Positions 15,861 through 24,887 are shown, counted from the first letter of the stretch. The stretch is DNA of 64,000 nt from Aeromicrobium sp. IC_218 (GCF_004336805.1 NZ_SJXM01000003.1:62001-126000), one strand, 5' to 3'. Notes: generated from the letters alone by a model not told the origin. Translations and numbers: made by a program.

Positions 15861-15877
15861 CATGCCTGTCAGGCATG
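15861..15877. promoter_or_regulatory. Palindromic candidate operator upstream of glutamate dehydrogenase
   Basis: CATGCCTG and CAGGCATG form a perfect 8-bp inverted repeat around a single T. It lies between glutamate dehydrogenase (start 15785) and the DUF3253 gene (start 15940). The binding protein is unknown; the sequence does not match the GlnR half-sites found at glnA. Confidence 0.5.
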
Positions 15878-15939
15878 TCTCGTGGTGCCACAGCCGGACG
15901 CCGGGGCTAACGTGGCGGCACGCCGACCAGGAGGTGACC

Positions 15940-16440
15940 GTGCCGGATGCGAAGGACGTCGAGCGCACCGACGACGGGCGCTACGTGGTCGTCGACGGGC
16001 GTCGCTGGCGGGCCAGCGACCCGGGCATCCCGGACGCCCTGCGCCAGGAGCTCGTGGACGAGCTGATGGCCGCCCGCCGCGCCGTCCGGGCCCAGGAGGA
16101 CGACGCCCGGGACCGCGTCCAGGACGCGAAGGTGGCCCTCGGCGAGCGCGGTCCGCGGTGGTGGGACGAGCCGGGCGACGAGGACGTCGCCGTCCGCGCC
16201 GAGGCCACGATCCGCGCGCTCCTGCGCAAGCGCGACGGCCGCACCATCTGTCCCAGCGACGCCGCCCGCGTCGTCGGCGGCGACGGCTGGCGCCGCCGCA
16301 TGGACCAGGTCCGCGGCGTGGCCGCCGACCTGGCGCGGCGCGGCGAGCTGGTCGTGACGCAGAAGGGGGTCGCGGTGGACCTCGACGCAGGCGTCAAGGG
16401 ACCGGTCCGGCTCGCCCGCCCGGAGGACGTCGCGGGCTGA
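15940..16440 (+). CDS. DUF3253 domain protein
   Basis: A 166-residue soluble protein. The N-terminal part reads VERTDDGRYVVVDGRRWRASDPGIPDALRQELVDELMAARRAVR, typical of actinobacterial relatives that start with a small DGRRWR module. The C-terminal winged-helix-like DUF3253 part contains TICPSDAARVVGGDGWRRRMDQVRGVAADLARRGELVVTQKG. DUF3253 has no proven function; the fold suggests nucleic-acid or protein binding. The GTG at 15940 follows CAGGAGG by 5 nt. It converges with the SDR pseudogene 7 nt past its stop. Confidence 0.78.
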   Translation: MPDAKDVERTDDGRYVVVDGRRWRASDPGIPDALRQELVDELMAARRAVRAQEDDARDRVQDAKVALGERGPRWWDEPGDEDVAVRAEATIRALLRKRDGRTICPSDAARVVGGDGWRRRMDQVRGVAADLARRGELVVTQKGVAVDLDAGVKGPVRLARPEDVAG

Positions 16441-16447
16441 CCTGCGC

Positions 16448-17205
16448 TCAGTGGCCGTGCGGGTCGAGACGGTTCAGCGTCGCCACCACCTGGTCGTAGT
16501 CGCCTCGCGCCTCGCCGTAGCGCAGGAACTTCACGTTCTCGACCTGGATCTCGGTCGCGTCCGGCTGGGTCTGGATCAGGTCGACGACCTCGCGCACGAA
16601 GGCGTCCAGCGGCATCGCGAACGGGCTGTCCTTCTGCCCGGGCATGAGGTCGGTGGCCACCGACGGCGGCTCGAGCTCGACCACCGCGACGCCCGTCCCG
16701 TCGAGCTGCAGCCGGATGCTCTCGCTGAGCATGTGGATGGCCGCCTTGGTGGCGTTGTACGTCGGCGTCACCTTCAGCGGGGCGAACGCCAGCCCGGACG
16801 AGACGGTCATGATCGTGGCCTCGGGCCGGGTGCGCAGGTGGTCGATGAACGCGTCGACGAGCCGGATGGGCCCGAGCAGGTTGGTCGTGACGACCTCCGC
16901 CGCGCCCTCGGCGAAGCCGCTCGTGGTCCAGTCCTCGGCGCGCATGATGCCGGCCATCGTCACCAGGACGTCCAGGTCCGGGTGCTCGGCGACCACCTGC
17001 CGCGCGGCGGCGGTGATGCTCGCGGGGTCGGCGGTGTCGATCGCGACGGTGCCGAGGCCGTGCTCGGCGGCGATCTGCTCCAGGAGGTCGGTGCGCCGGC
17101 CGCCGACGACGACCGTGGCGCCCTTGGCCTGCAGGGCGAGGGCGAGGGCCAGGCCGATGCCGCTGGTCGCGCGGGGATGAAGATGGTGCTGCCGTGGATT
17201 CTCAT
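16448..17205 (-). pseudogene. SDR family oxidoreductase, frameshifted in the cofactor loop
   Basis: From the ATG at 17205 the frame reads MRIHGSTIFIP and is then lost; the rest of a normal SDR is in a different frame down to 16448. One base appears to be missing near 17172. Adding one C to the plus strand there would restore IFIPGATSGIGLALALAL, the classic TGxxxGIG NAD(P)-binding loop. Downstream the protein is intact: LVTMAGIM (NAG-type motif), TVSSGLAF, and YNATK with the catalytic Tyr and Lys. No other start codon serves the main frame near this point. It is either a recent pseudogene, a sequencing error in the short C/G run, or a truncated protein. It is paired with the divergent MmyB-type regulator, as is common in actinobacteria. 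Confidence 0.75.
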
Positions 17206-17255
17206 GGCTCGAGTCTTCGCGCCCGGCGCGGGACGGGCCAGGGTCGGCTCATCGG

Positions 17256-17270
17256 GGGACCCGCGGTCCC
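17256..17270. promoter_or_regulatory. Palindrome between the SDR gene and the MmyB-type regulator
   Basis: GGGACC and GGTCCC flank CGC as a perfect inverted repeat, 35-50 bp from each divergent start. It is a plausible site for the MmyB-type regulator. GC-rich palindromes arise by chance in such DNA, so support is modest. Confidence 0.4.
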
Positions 17271-17305
17271 TGCCTCGGCCCGTGCCGGTCGGGCATGATC
17301 GGCGC

Positions 17306-18154
17306 ATGGACCGCCCCGCGCTCGCCGACTTCCTCGTCCGGCGCCGCCACGAGCTGCGGCCGCGCGACGTCGGGCTGCCGGACGGTCCGCGGCGACGCAC
17401 CGCCGGCCTGCGCCGCGAGGAGGTGGCGAGCCTGGCGCTGATGTCGACCGACTACTACACGCGCCTGGAGCAGCAGCGCGGACCGCAGCCCAGCACGCAG
17501 ATCCTCGGGTCGATCGCGCGGGCGCTGCGCCTGACCCCGGACGAGCGCGACTACCTGTACCGCGTCGCCGGCCACGACGCCCCCGCCCGCGAGGTGGCGA
17601 CCGAGTACGTCGCGCCGGCGCTGCTGCGCGTCATGGACCGGCTCTCCGACACGCCCGCCCTCGTGCTGAACCCGCTGGGGGAGGTGCTGGTGCAGAACGG
17701 CCCTGCGCGGGCGCTGCTCGGCGACGCGTCCGGCTACACCGGGCTCGAGCGCAGCGAGGTCTACCGCTGGTTCGCCCGGCCCGAGACCGAGCGGCGGCGC
17801 TACCCCGAGGACGACCGCCCGCGCCAGAGCCGGGCGCAGGTCGCGTCGCTGCGCGCGGCCTACGGGTCGATGGGCGCGGACTCGCGCGTCGGCGAGCTCG
17901 TCCGCGAGCTGCAGCGGCTCAGCCCGGAGTTCGCCGACCTGTGGGACCGCCACGAGGTCGCCCGCCGCTTCGCCGACCACAAGGTGCTGATCCACCCGGA
18001 GGTCGGGCCGATCGAGCTGGACTGCCAGGTGCTGTTCACCGAGGACCAGACCCAGGCGCTGCTCGTCCTCACCGCCGCGCCCAACACCAAGGACGAGGAG
18101 AAGCTGCGCCTCGTCTCCGTGCTGGGCACCCAGCAGTTCACCGACGCCCGCTGA
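17306..18154 (+). CDS. MmyB/MltR-like helix-turn-helix transcriptional regulator
   Basis: A 282-residue regulator. The XRE-type N-terminal HTH contains GLRREEVASLALMSTDYYTRLEQQRGPQPSTQIL, which is diagnostic for the MmyB group. The C-terminal PAS-like ligand domain has the family features ALVLNPLGEVLVQNGPARALLGD, a VASLRAAYG segment, ELVRELQRLSPEFADLWDRHEV and a closing VLTAAPNT strand. These regulators usually control a neighbouring short-chain dehydrogenase gene, which here is frameshifted. The ATG at 17306 lacks a Shine-Dalgarno; CATGAT sits 6 nt upstream, suggesting a leaderless mRNA. Ligands in this group include fatty-acid-like molecules, but none can be assigned here. Confidence 0.88.
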   Translation: MDRPALADFLVRRRHELRPRDVGLPDGPRRRTAGLRREEVASLALMSTDYYTRLEQQRGPQPSTQILGSIARALRLTPDERDYLYRVAGHDAPAREVATEYVAPALLRVMDRLSDTPALVLNPLGEVLVQNGPARALLGDASGYTGLERSEVYRWFARPETERRRYPEDDRPRQSRAQVASLRAAYGSMGADSRVGELVRELQRLSPEFADLWDRHEVARRFADHKVLIHPEVGPIELDCQVLFTEDQTQALLVLTAAPNTKDEEKLRLVSVLGTQQFTDAR

Positions 18155-18243
18155 CGCGCTCCCGCCCGTCCGACGGTGCGCGGGGCGACCCGTGACAATG
18201 GACGCACGGGTCTGCGGGCCGACATCGACGAAGGAGCGGGCGC

Positions 18244-19623
18244 ATGGGTGATCGGCAGCAGGTGGACCTGGTGGTCGTGGGTCTCGGACCCGGTGGCGAG
18301 GCGCTGGCGACCGGCGCGGCGAAGGCGGGTCTGACGGTCGTCGCGGTCGACAAGCACCTCGTGGGTGGGGAGTGCCCGTACTACGGCTGCATCCCCACCA
18401 AGATGATGCTCCGCGCGGCGGACGCCCTGGCCGAGGCGCGTCGGGCGGACGCGCTCGCCGGCGACGTGTCCGTCGTCCCCTCGTGGTCGCCGGTGGCGCG
18501 CCGGGTGTCGCAGGACGCCACGGCCGACTGGGACGACCGGGCCGCGGTGGAGCGCCTGGAGGCGGCCGGGGCCACGGTGCTGCACGGCACCGCCCGGCTC
18601 GACGGCGCGCGCCGCGTGGTGGTCGAGCCCGCTGACCGCGGTGACGCCGTGGCGTTCGAGGCGACCCGCGGCGTGGTGCTCAACCCCGGCACGCGCCCGG
18701 CCGAGCCCGGCGTCCCCGGACTGTCCGGCACGCCGTACTGGACGAACCGTGACGCGGTCCGCGCGACCGACCTGCCCGGCTCCCTGGTCGTCGTCGGCGG
18801 CGGGCCGATCGGGTGCGAGCTGGCCCAGGTCTTCGTTCGCTTCGGCGTCCGGGTGACGGTCGTCCAGCACGGCGAGCGCCTGCTCCCCGGTGACGAGCCC
18901 GAGGCGTCGAAGGTGCTGTGCGACGTCCTGGAGGACGAGGGCGTCGAGGTGCTCACCGGTGCCGAGGCGTCGAGCGTCGAGCACGCGGACGGGACGTTCA
19001 CGATCACGCTCGCCGACGGACGCCGGCTCGAGGCCGACCAGCTGCTGGTCGCCGCCGGTCGCCGGTCGAACCTCGACGGCGTGGGGCTGAAGACGGTCGG
19101 GCTGGACGTCGACGGGCTCGAGGTCGACGAGCGGCTCCGGGCCCAGGACGGCCTGTGGGTGATCGGCGACGTGACCGGTCACGGCGCCTACACCCACGTC
19201 TCGATGTACCAGTCGGCGATCGCGCTGCGCGACGTGCTCGGCGAGGACGGGGCTCCGGCCGCCTACGAGGCCGTGCCGCACACGACGTTCACCGACCCGG
19301 AGGTGGCCGGGGTCGGCCTCACCGAGGCGGCCGCCCGCGACGCGGGGCTGTCCGTCCGGGTCGGCACCGCCGACCTCGGCGCGTCCTCGCGCGGCTTCAC
19401 GCACGGGCCGGGTGCCGTCGGGCTGGTCAAGCTGGTCGAGGACGCCGACCGAGGGGTGCTGGTCGGCGGCAGCGTGGTCGGCCCGGCAGCCGGCGAGATC
19501 CTGTCGATGATCACGCTCGCGGTGCACGCCGCGGTGCCGGTCTCGACGCTGCGCACGATGATCTACGCCTACCCGACGTTCCACCGCACGATCGAGTCGG
19601 CGCTCGCCGACCTCGACGCCTAG
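18244..19623 (+). CDS. Flavoprotein pyridine nucleotide-disulfide oxidoreductase (class I, not a true Lpd)
   Basis: A 459-residue FAD enzyme. It has the FAD-binding VVGLGPGGEA loop at about residues 11-20, the redox pair in GGECPYYGCIPTK (Cys-x4-Cys), the NAD(P)-binding VVVGGGPIGCELAQ loop, and the second FAD motif LWVIGDVTGHGAYTH. In dihydrolipoyl and glutathione reductases the interface domain carries an active His in HPTxxE; here the segment reads AYPTFHRTIES, so that His is Tyr. This argues against lipoamide reduction and for a mercuric-reductase-like or quinone-type acceptor. Start: AAGGAG about 7 nt before the ATG. It is monocistronic, with a strong terminator after it. Confidence 0.85.
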   Translation: MGDRQQVDLVVVGLGPGGEALATGAAKAGLTVVAVDKHLVGGECPYYGCIPTKMMLRAADALAEARRADALAGDVSVVPSWSPVARRVSQDATADWDDRAAVERLEAAGATVLHGTARLDGARRVVVEPADRGDAVAFEATRGVVLNPGTRPAEPGVPGLSGTPYWTNRDAVRATDLPGSLVVVGGGPIGCELAQVFVRFGVRVTVVQHGERLLPGDEPEASKVLCDVLEDEGVEVLTGAEASSVEHADGTFTITLADGRRLEADQLLVAAGRRSNLDGVGLKTVGLDVDGLEVDERLRAQDGLWVIGDVTGHGAYTHVSMYQSAIALRDVLGEDGAPAAYEAVPHTTFTDPEVAGVGLTEAAARDAGLSVRVGTADLGASSRGFTHGPGAVGLVKLVEDADRGVLVGGSVVGPAAGEILSMITLAVHAAVPVSTLRTMIYAYPTFHRTIESALADLDA

Positions 19624-19640
19624 CCGGCCGGCCTCGTACG

Positions 19641-19682
19641 ACGACGGGGCGTCGCGAGCAGCGGCTCGCGACGCCCCGTCGT
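19641..19682. terminator. Bidirectional hairpin terminator
   Basis: A perfect 19-bp stem (19641-19659 with 19664-19682) around AGCG lies between the convergent flavoprotein and substrate-binding-protein genes and can serve both. Confidence 0.88.
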
Positions 19683-19702
19683 CCCTGCTGGGGGAGTGTG
19701 GG

Positions 19703-20608
19703 TCAGTCGAGTCCCTGGGCCTCGAGCCAGTCGGCGGCGATCTTCTCGGCGGGCAGCTTCTCGTCGACGCTGCGCTGGTTGAGGTCGACCAGGGCGTCGA
19801 CCGTCATGGCGGCACTGACCTTGTCGATGACGGCCGCGGCCTCGTCGTCGACGTCCTCGCTGGCGACCGGGACGACGTGGGAGGCGAGGAACAGGCCCTC
19901 GGGATCCTCCAGGCTGACCAGGTCGTTCTTCTTGATCGACGGATCGGCGGTGTAGATGATCGCCAGCTGGATGTCGTCGTCCTTGAGCGCCTTGACCGTG
20001 AGCGGACCGCCGCCGTCCTCGATCGGCGCGAACTTCGCGGTGACCCCGTACGCCTGCTGCAGGCCCTTCGGGCCGTTGGGCCGGTTCTCGGCCTCGGAGT
20101 TGGCGCCCAGCGTGAGCGGGTCGGTGACCTTCGCCAGGTCGGCGATCGTGGTGAGCCCCCACTTCTCGGCGAACTCGCGGGTCACGACGTAGGAGTCCTG
20201 GTCGGTGGCGTCGGCCTGGTCGAGCACACGCAGTCCGTCGGGCGTGGCGTCCTGCAGCGCGGCGTACACCTCGTCGGTGAGGCGCGCCGGGGTCTTCGGC
20301 TCCCAGTACTGCAGCAGAGGACCGGTGTACTCGGGGAACAGGTCGATGTCGCCGGACTCGAGCTCGGGGACGTACGCCTCGCGCTGCCCGATGCGCAGCT
20401 GGCGGTCGACGTCGTGCCCGTCGGCCTCGAGCGCCTGGGCGTAGATCTCGGCGACGATCTCGTTGGAGTAGTAGTCCTGGGAGCCGACGACGATGGTGTC
20501 GCCGTCGCCGCCCCCGTTCGACAGCGGGTCGGAGCCGCCGCAGGCGCTGAGCGCGAGCGTGGCGACGGCGCCGGCGACGAGGCCGGCGGTCAGGCGGGAG
20601 CGGGACAT
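19703..20608 (-). CDS. Compatible-solute ABC transporter substrate-binding lipoprotein (OpuBC/ProX-like)
   Basis: A 301-residue exported lipoprotein. A basic start and hydrophobic stretch end in the lipobox LSAC (Cys23). The mature protein starts with the OsmoX/OpuAC pattern TIVVGSQDYYSNEIVAEIYAQALEADGHDV. It also has a DIDLFPEYTGPLL segment and DDDIQLAIIYTADPSI, typical of glycine betaine/carnitine/choline binding proteins with an aromatic cage. It is the last gene of a four-gene operon (ATPase, permease, permease, binding protein), 13 nt after the preceding permease gene. The exact solute cannot be told. Confidence 0.9.
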   Translation of the reverse strand: MSRSRLTAGLVAGAVATLALSACGGSDPLSNGGGDGDTIVVGSQDYYSNEIVAEIYAQALEADGHDVDRQLRIGQREAYVPELESGDIDLFPEYTGPLLQYWEPKTPARLTDEVYAALQDATPDGLRVLDQADATDQDSYVVTREFAEKWGLTTIADLAKVTDPLTLGANSEAENRPNGPKGLQQAYGVTAKFAPIEDGGGPLTVKALKDDDIQLAIIYTADPSIKKNDLVSLEDPEGLFLASHVVPVASEDVDDEAAAVIDKVSAAMTVDALVDLNQRSVDEKLPAEKIAADWLEAQGLD

Positions 20609-20623
20609 GGGGACTTCCTTCGG

Positions 20624-21310
20624 TCAGGCACCGAGCCGGACGTCGGCGGCGGTGCGTCGGGAGAGGCGGGTCGCGCGAGCCTGCGCGACGGCCAGGAGCC
20701 GGTCGAGGACGAGGGCGAGCACGGCGACCAGGACGGCGCCGGCCAGCATCAGCGTGTAGTCGCGGGACTTGAGCCCCGAGAACAGGTACCGGCCCAGGCC
20801 GGTGTCGGACGTGTAGGCGGCCAGCGTCGCGGTGGCGACCACCTGCAGGGTGGCGGCCCGCAGGCCGCCCACGATGACGCCGGCCCCCAGCGGCACCTCG
20901 ACGTGGCGGACGATCTGCAGCTCGGTCATGCCCATGGCGCGGGCGGCGTCGACGGCGGCCGGGTCGGCCGACTCCACGCCCGCGTAGGCGCCGGCGAGCA
21001 GGGACGGGACGGCCAGCGCGACGAGGGCGAGCAGCGGAGCCTCGACGCCCACGCCGAGCAGCAGGGCGAGCAGCGTGAGCAGGCCCAGGGTGGGCACGGC
21101 GCGGACCGCACCGGCCAGCGCCACCACGACGCCGCGGCCCCGCCGGGTGTGCCCGATGAGGATGCCGAGCGGTACGGCCGGCAGCGCTGCGACGAGCACG
21201 GCCGCCACGGTGACCGCCAGGTGCTGGGCGAGCCGGGCCGCGATGCCCTGGGACCCGCCCCAGTGGCCGGGGTCGAGGATCCAGGCGAGCGCGTCGACGA
21301 AGGTGCTCAC
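20624..21310 (-). CDS. ABC transporter permease (OpuB/ProW type), second subunit
   Basis: A 228-residue inner-membrane permease with about 6 hydrophobic segments. The BPD_transp_1 coupling loop is at EAARAMGM-like VDAARAMGMTELQIVRHVEVPLG. It begins with GTG inside the stop of the preceding permease gene (GTGA overlap), so translation is coupled. Its sequence differs clearly from the first permease, consistent with a heterodimeric OpuC-type channel. A longer upstream reading is not needed. Confidence 0.9.
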   Translation of the reverse strand: MSTFVDALAWILDPGHWGGSQGIAARLAQHLAVTVAAVLVAALPAVPLGILIGHTRRGRGVVVALAGAVRAVPTLGLLTLLALLLGVGVEAPLLALVALAVPSLLAGAYAGVESADPAAVDAARAMGMTELQIVRHVEVPLGAGVIVGGLRAATLQVVATATLAAYTSDTGLGRYLFSGLKSRDYTLMLAGAVLVAVLALVLDRLLAVAQARATRLSRRTAADVRLGA

Positions 21311-21981
21311 CCGGTCACCTCCGGGGCCAGGCGGCGTCGCGCCCGAGCGCGGCGCGGCTGCCACGGCGTGAGCACCCGCCCCAGCAGGACGAGCAGCCCG
21401 TCGAGGACGAGGGCCAGCAGCATGGTCAGGCCGACGCCGATCGCGACCTCGCTGGTGATGCCGCGCTGGAACCCGTCGGTCAGCAGCGTGCCCAGGCTGG
21501 AGATGCCGACCAGGGCACCGATCGTGACCAGGCCGACGGTGCTGACGGTGACGACGCGGACGCCCGAGAGCAGCACCGGGACGGAGAGCGGGAGCTCGAC
21601 GCGCCAGAACATCGCCGACCGGCCGTGGCCCATGGCGGTGGCCGCGTCGCGGACCTGCTCGTCGACCGAGGTGAAGGCGTCGACGGCGGTGCCGACCAGC
21701 AGGGCGGTGCCGTAGAGCGTCAGCGCGACCACGAGCGTCACGGGGGAGCGCAGTGGGACGCCCAGGACAAGCGGGACGGCGATGAGCAGGGGCAGCGCCG
21801 GGATCGCGTAGACGACGCTCGCGAGCGCCAGGACGGGCTGGCGGAGCCGGGGACGCCGGTGGGCGAGCCGGCCGAGGGCCACGGCCAGCAGGACGCTGGC
21901 CGCGACCGACGGCAGCGCGAGCAGCAGGTGCCGCACGGTCAGCTCCACCACCCAGGAGCCGTTGTTCTGCAGCCAGGTCAC
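21307..21981 (-). CDS. ABC transporter permease (OpuB/ProW type), first subunit
   Basis: A 224-residue permease with about 6 TM segments. The cytoplasmic loop RDAATAMGHGRSAMFWRVELPLSVPVLLSG contacts the ATPase. The extended, basic C-terminal tail (PRRARARRRL) is unusual but short. The GTG start overlaps the ATPase stop as GTGA. It lies between the ATPase and the second permease in the operon. Together they import a compatible solute against osmotic stress. Confidence 0.9.
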   Translation of the reverse strand: MTWLQNNGSWVVELTVRHLLLALPSVAASVLLAVALGRLAHRRPRLRQPVLALASVVYAIPALPLLIAVPLVLGVPLRSPVTLVVALTLYGTALLVGTAVDAFTSVDEQVRDAATAMGHGRSAMFWRVELPLSVPVLLSGVRVVTVSTVGLVTIGALVGISSLGTLLTDGFQRGITSEVAIGVGLTMLLALVLDGLLVLLGRVLTPWQPRRARARRRLAPEVTG

Positions 21982-22790
21982 CGCAGGATCCCGAGCGGAC
22001 GGCCGTTGGCGTCGACCACGACCCTGCGGCCCTCGACCTCGGCGGTCGTCAGGGTGCGGTCGGGGCGGTCGACCCCGACGAACTCGCGCACGAAGTCGTC
22101 CGCCGGTGCGGCGACGATGCTCTTCGGGGTGCCGGTCTGGGCGACGACTCCACCGGTGCGCAGCACGACGACGTCGTCGGCGAGCCGGAAGGCCTCGTCG
22201 ACGTCGTGGGTGACGATGACGACGGTCTTGCCCAGCTCGGCCTGGAGCCGCAGCATCTCGTCCTGCAGCTCGCGCCGCACGATCGGGTCGACCGCCCCGA
22301 AGGGCTCGTCCATCAGCAGGATGTTGGGGTCGGCCGCCAGCGCCCGCGCCACGGCCACGCGCTGCTGCTGGCCGCCGGAGAGCTGCGCCGGGTAGCGGCG
22401 GGCCAGCGCGGGATCGAGGCCGACCAGGGCCAGCAGGTCGAGGGCGGCGGTGCGGGCCGCGCGTCGGGGCGTGCCGTCGAGCACCGGGACCGTCGCGACG
22501 TTGTCGACGACGGTGCGGTGGGGGAGCAGCCCGCCGGCCTGCGGGACGTAGCCGATGCGACGGCGCAGGGCGACCCGGTCGAGCTCGCGGACGTCCTGGT
22601 CGTCGATGAGGACCGTGCCGCTGGTCGGGTCGATCATGCGGTTGACCATGCGCAGCAGCGTCGTCTTGCCCGAGCCGGACGACCCGACGAGCGCGACGGT
22701 GGCGTGCGACGGGACGGTGTGGGAGAACCCGGCGACGGCCACGGTGCCGTCCGGATAGGTCTTGCCGACGTTCCTGAACTCGATGCCCAC
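21978..22790 (-). CDS. ABC transporter ATP-binding protein for compatible-solute uptake
   Basis: A 270-residue ATPase. Walker A is GSSGSGKTT, the signature is LSGGQQQRVAVARAL, Walker B is ILLMDEPFGAVDP and the H-loop is VIVTHDVDEA. The last 45 residues (VDRPDRTLTTAEVEGRRVVVDANGRPLGILR) are a short CBS-like remnant rather than the full regulatory CBS pair of ProV/OpuCA. The GTG at 22790 has GGAGA 5 nt upstream. On the minus strand TAGGGT (22830-22825) is a likely -10 box. It is the first gene of the operon. Confidence 0.9.
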   Translation of the reverse strand: MGIEFRNVGKTYPDGTVAVAGFSHTVPSHATVALVGSSGSGKTTLLRMVNRMIDPTSGTVLIDDQDVRELDRVALRRRIGYVPQAGGLLPHRTVVDNVATVPVLDGTPRRAARTAALDLLALVGLDPALARRYPAQLSGGQQQRVAVARALAADPNILLMDEPFGAVDPIVRRELQDEMLRLQAELGKTVVIVTHDVDEAFRLADDVVVLRTGGVVAQTGTPKSIVAAPADDFVREFVGVDRPDRTLTTAEVEGRRVVVDANGRPLGILR

Positions 22791-22936
22791 GCAGGTCTCC
22801 TCGCCTCGGCGATCGGCGTCGCCCACCCTAGCGACGCGCACCGACAACGGCGCGTCGTCGCAGATGACCCTCGCCCCGGCCGGCCACGGCTCACGACGTG
22901 CTCGGCGTCGCGGGCACGGGCGGTGGCGCGGCCGGT

Positions 22937-23077
22937 TCAGAGGTCGCGGTGCAGGTTCTCGCCCTCGTAGACGTCCTCGGCGTCCGAGCGCCGGGTCAGG
23001 TTCACGATGGCGCCGGCCAGCCCTCCCCACAGGACCAGCATGGCCAGGACCATCATCACGATCGCACCGGTGCTCAT
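22937..23077 (-). CDS. metS: MetS family small subunit of NSS symporter
   Basis: A 46-residue single-span membrane protein starting MSTGAIVMMVLAMLVLWGG and ending in an acidic tail. It matches the MetS small subunit that accompanies MetP in Corynebacterium glutamicum methionine/alanine uptake. The ATG overlaps the metP stop (ATGA). MetP-type transport in Corynebacterium requires this partner. Confidence 0.88.
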   Translation of the reverse strand: MSTGAIVMMVLAMLVLWGGLAGAIVNLTRRSDAEDVYEGENLHRDL

Positions 23078-24630
23078 CGGCCGGCCTCCTTCACGGTGTC
23101 GTCGGCGTCGGGCACGGACCGGCGGCGGACCAGGGTGATCACGAGCGCGACCACCACGACCAGCGCGGCCGTGCCCCAGCCGAACACGTTCAGCATCCAG
23201 GTCGGGTAGCCGCCGTACGGCTCGTCGAGGGTGTCGAGGAAGTCGCGCAGCAGCACGTAGCCCAGCGCCAGCGGCGCCACGACGGACACGAGCACGAACC
23301 ACGGCCGGCCGAGCTTCAGCGACCCGAAGCGGTTCAGGTGGGCGGCCAGGCCCGGCAGGGAGCGGACGCCCCAGGCCAGGACCACCATCATCACGACGGC
23401 GGCCAGCAGGATGCCGAACCGGTTGATGAAGTAGTCGACGATGTCGAGCACCAGCAGGCCGCTGGTGGTCGAGAACAGCAGCACGCTGACCAGCGTCGCG
23501 GGCACGCCCACGGCGAGCACGGCCGGGATGCGGCCGAGCTCGAACCGGTCGCGGACGGCCGAGATGACGACCTCGAGGATGCTGATCAGCGACGTGATGC
23601 CCGCGATGAACAGGGACGCGAAGAAGAGCACGCCGATGATCGAGCCGCCGGCGGCCTCGCTGATGATCGCCGGGAAGGCGACGAAGGCCAGGCCGATGCC
23701 GTCCGCGACCACCTCGTCGACGCCCACGCCGCTGGCCTGGGCCATGAACCCGAGCGCCGCGAACACGCCGATGCCGGCGAGCAGCTCGAACCCGGAGTTG
23801 GCGAAGCCGACGACCAGTCCGGAGCCGGTCATGTCGGTGCGCCGCCCCACGTATGAGGCGTAGGTGATCATGATGCCGAAGCCGATCGACAGCGAGAAGA
23901 AGATCTGGCCGAACGCCGCGGCCCACACCGACGCGTCCGTCAGCGAGCCCCAGTCCGGGCTGAACAACGTGTCGAGGCCGTCCGCAGCGCCGGGCAGGAA
24001 GAGGGCGCGCACGACGAGGGCGCCGAAGGCCAGGACGAGCAGCGGGATGAAGACGACCGAGGTGGCGCCGATGCCCTTCTGCACGCCGAGGCCCATGATG
24101 ACCAGCACCAGGACCCACACGAGCACCAGCGGCACGAGCACGGCGGGGACGAAGTCCAGCGTCACGCCCGGGGCGCTGGTCTGCAGGAAGTCGCCGAAGA
24201 AGTAGCCCTCCGGGTCGTCGCCCCACGCCTTGTCGATCGAGAAGAAGGTGTAGCGCAGGGAGTAGGCGATGATCACCGCGTAGTAGACGGCGATGACGAA
24301 GCAGATGCCCACCTGCCACCAGCCGATCGTCTCGGCCCTGCGTGACTCGCGGGCCAGCGACAGCGGCGCCGAGCCGCGGTGCTTGTGGCCCAGCGCGTAG
24401 TCCAGGAACAGGAACGGCAGGCCGGCGGTCAGCAGCGCGACCAGGTAGGGGATGACGAAGGCGCCGCCGCCGTTCTCGTAGGCGACGTACGGGAAGCGCC
24501 AGATGTTGCCCAGGCCGACGGCGGAGCCGATGGCGGCGAGGATGAAGACCTTGCGCGACGAGAACGCACCGCGGCGCGCCTCCTCGGCGTCGACCTGTGC
24601 TGCGCCCTGCTCCGGGCCTGGCGTCGTCAT
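23074..24630 (-). CDS. metP: Sodium-dependent neurotransmitter-symporter family transporter (MetP-like)
   Basis: A 518-residue LeuT-fold symporter with about 12 TM helices. TM1 carries the family FILAAIGSAVGLGNIWRFPY with the unwound substrate and sodium site, followed by ENGGGAFVIPYL. TM6 has FFSLSIGFGIMITYASY. It should move an amino acid such as methionine or alanine inward with sodium. The ATG at 24630 is preceded by a GAGGGGG purine run; upstream in-frame sequence is non-coding in character. metS follows with a 4-nt overlap, and the pair form one operon. Confidence 0.92.
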   Translation of the reverse strand: MTTPGPEQGAAQVDAEEARRGAFSSRKVFILAAIGSAVGLGNIWRFPYVAYENGGGAFVIPYLVALLTAGLPFLFLDYALGHKHRGSAPLSLARESRRAETIGWWQVGICFVIAVYYAVIIAYSLRYTFFSIDKAWGDDPEGYFFGDFLQTSAPGVTLDFVPAVLVPLVLVWVLVLVIMGLGVQKGIGATSVVFIPLLVLAFGALVVRALFLPGAADGLDTLFSPDWGSLTDASVWAAAFGQIFFSLSIGFGIMITYASYVGRRTDMTGSGLVVGFANSGFELLAGIGVFAALGFMAQASGVGVDEVVADGIGLAFVAFPAIISEAAGGSIIGVLFFASLFIAGITSLISILEVVISAVRDRFELGRIPAVLAVGVPATLVSVLLFSTTSGLLVLDIVDYFINRFGILLAAVVMMVVLAWGVRSLPGLAAHLNRFGSLKLGRPWFVLVSVVAPLALGYVLLRDFLDTLDEPYGGYPTWMLNVFGWGTAALVVVVALVITLVRRRSVPDADDTVKEAGR

Positions 24631-24887
24631 GGTGTGAGCCCCCTCACGTCGATGTCCGGTCCCGGCATCGTAGGACACCTCCGTCGTGCGGGCCGCAGCG
24701 CCACCGCCGGGCCTCCACGGCGCTCGGCGTGCTGCCGGCCGGTGACGCCTCGACGACGACGTCGCCCGATCCGTGGGCGACCAGGATTGCCAAAACCCCT
24801 CCGCAGGGCCCGATCCGCCCGTAGCGTTCGAGCTGATCCCGCCGCGTGGCGTCGTCGGTGCGGGCGTTCCATCCGAGAGAAACCCGC

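Noticed and set aside
18244..19623. Naming the flavoprotein as dihydrolipoyl dehydrogenase or mercuric reductase
   Set aside because: The interface-domain His is Tyr, which argues against Lpd, and there is no C-terminal Cys pair or heavy-metal domain for mercuric reductase.
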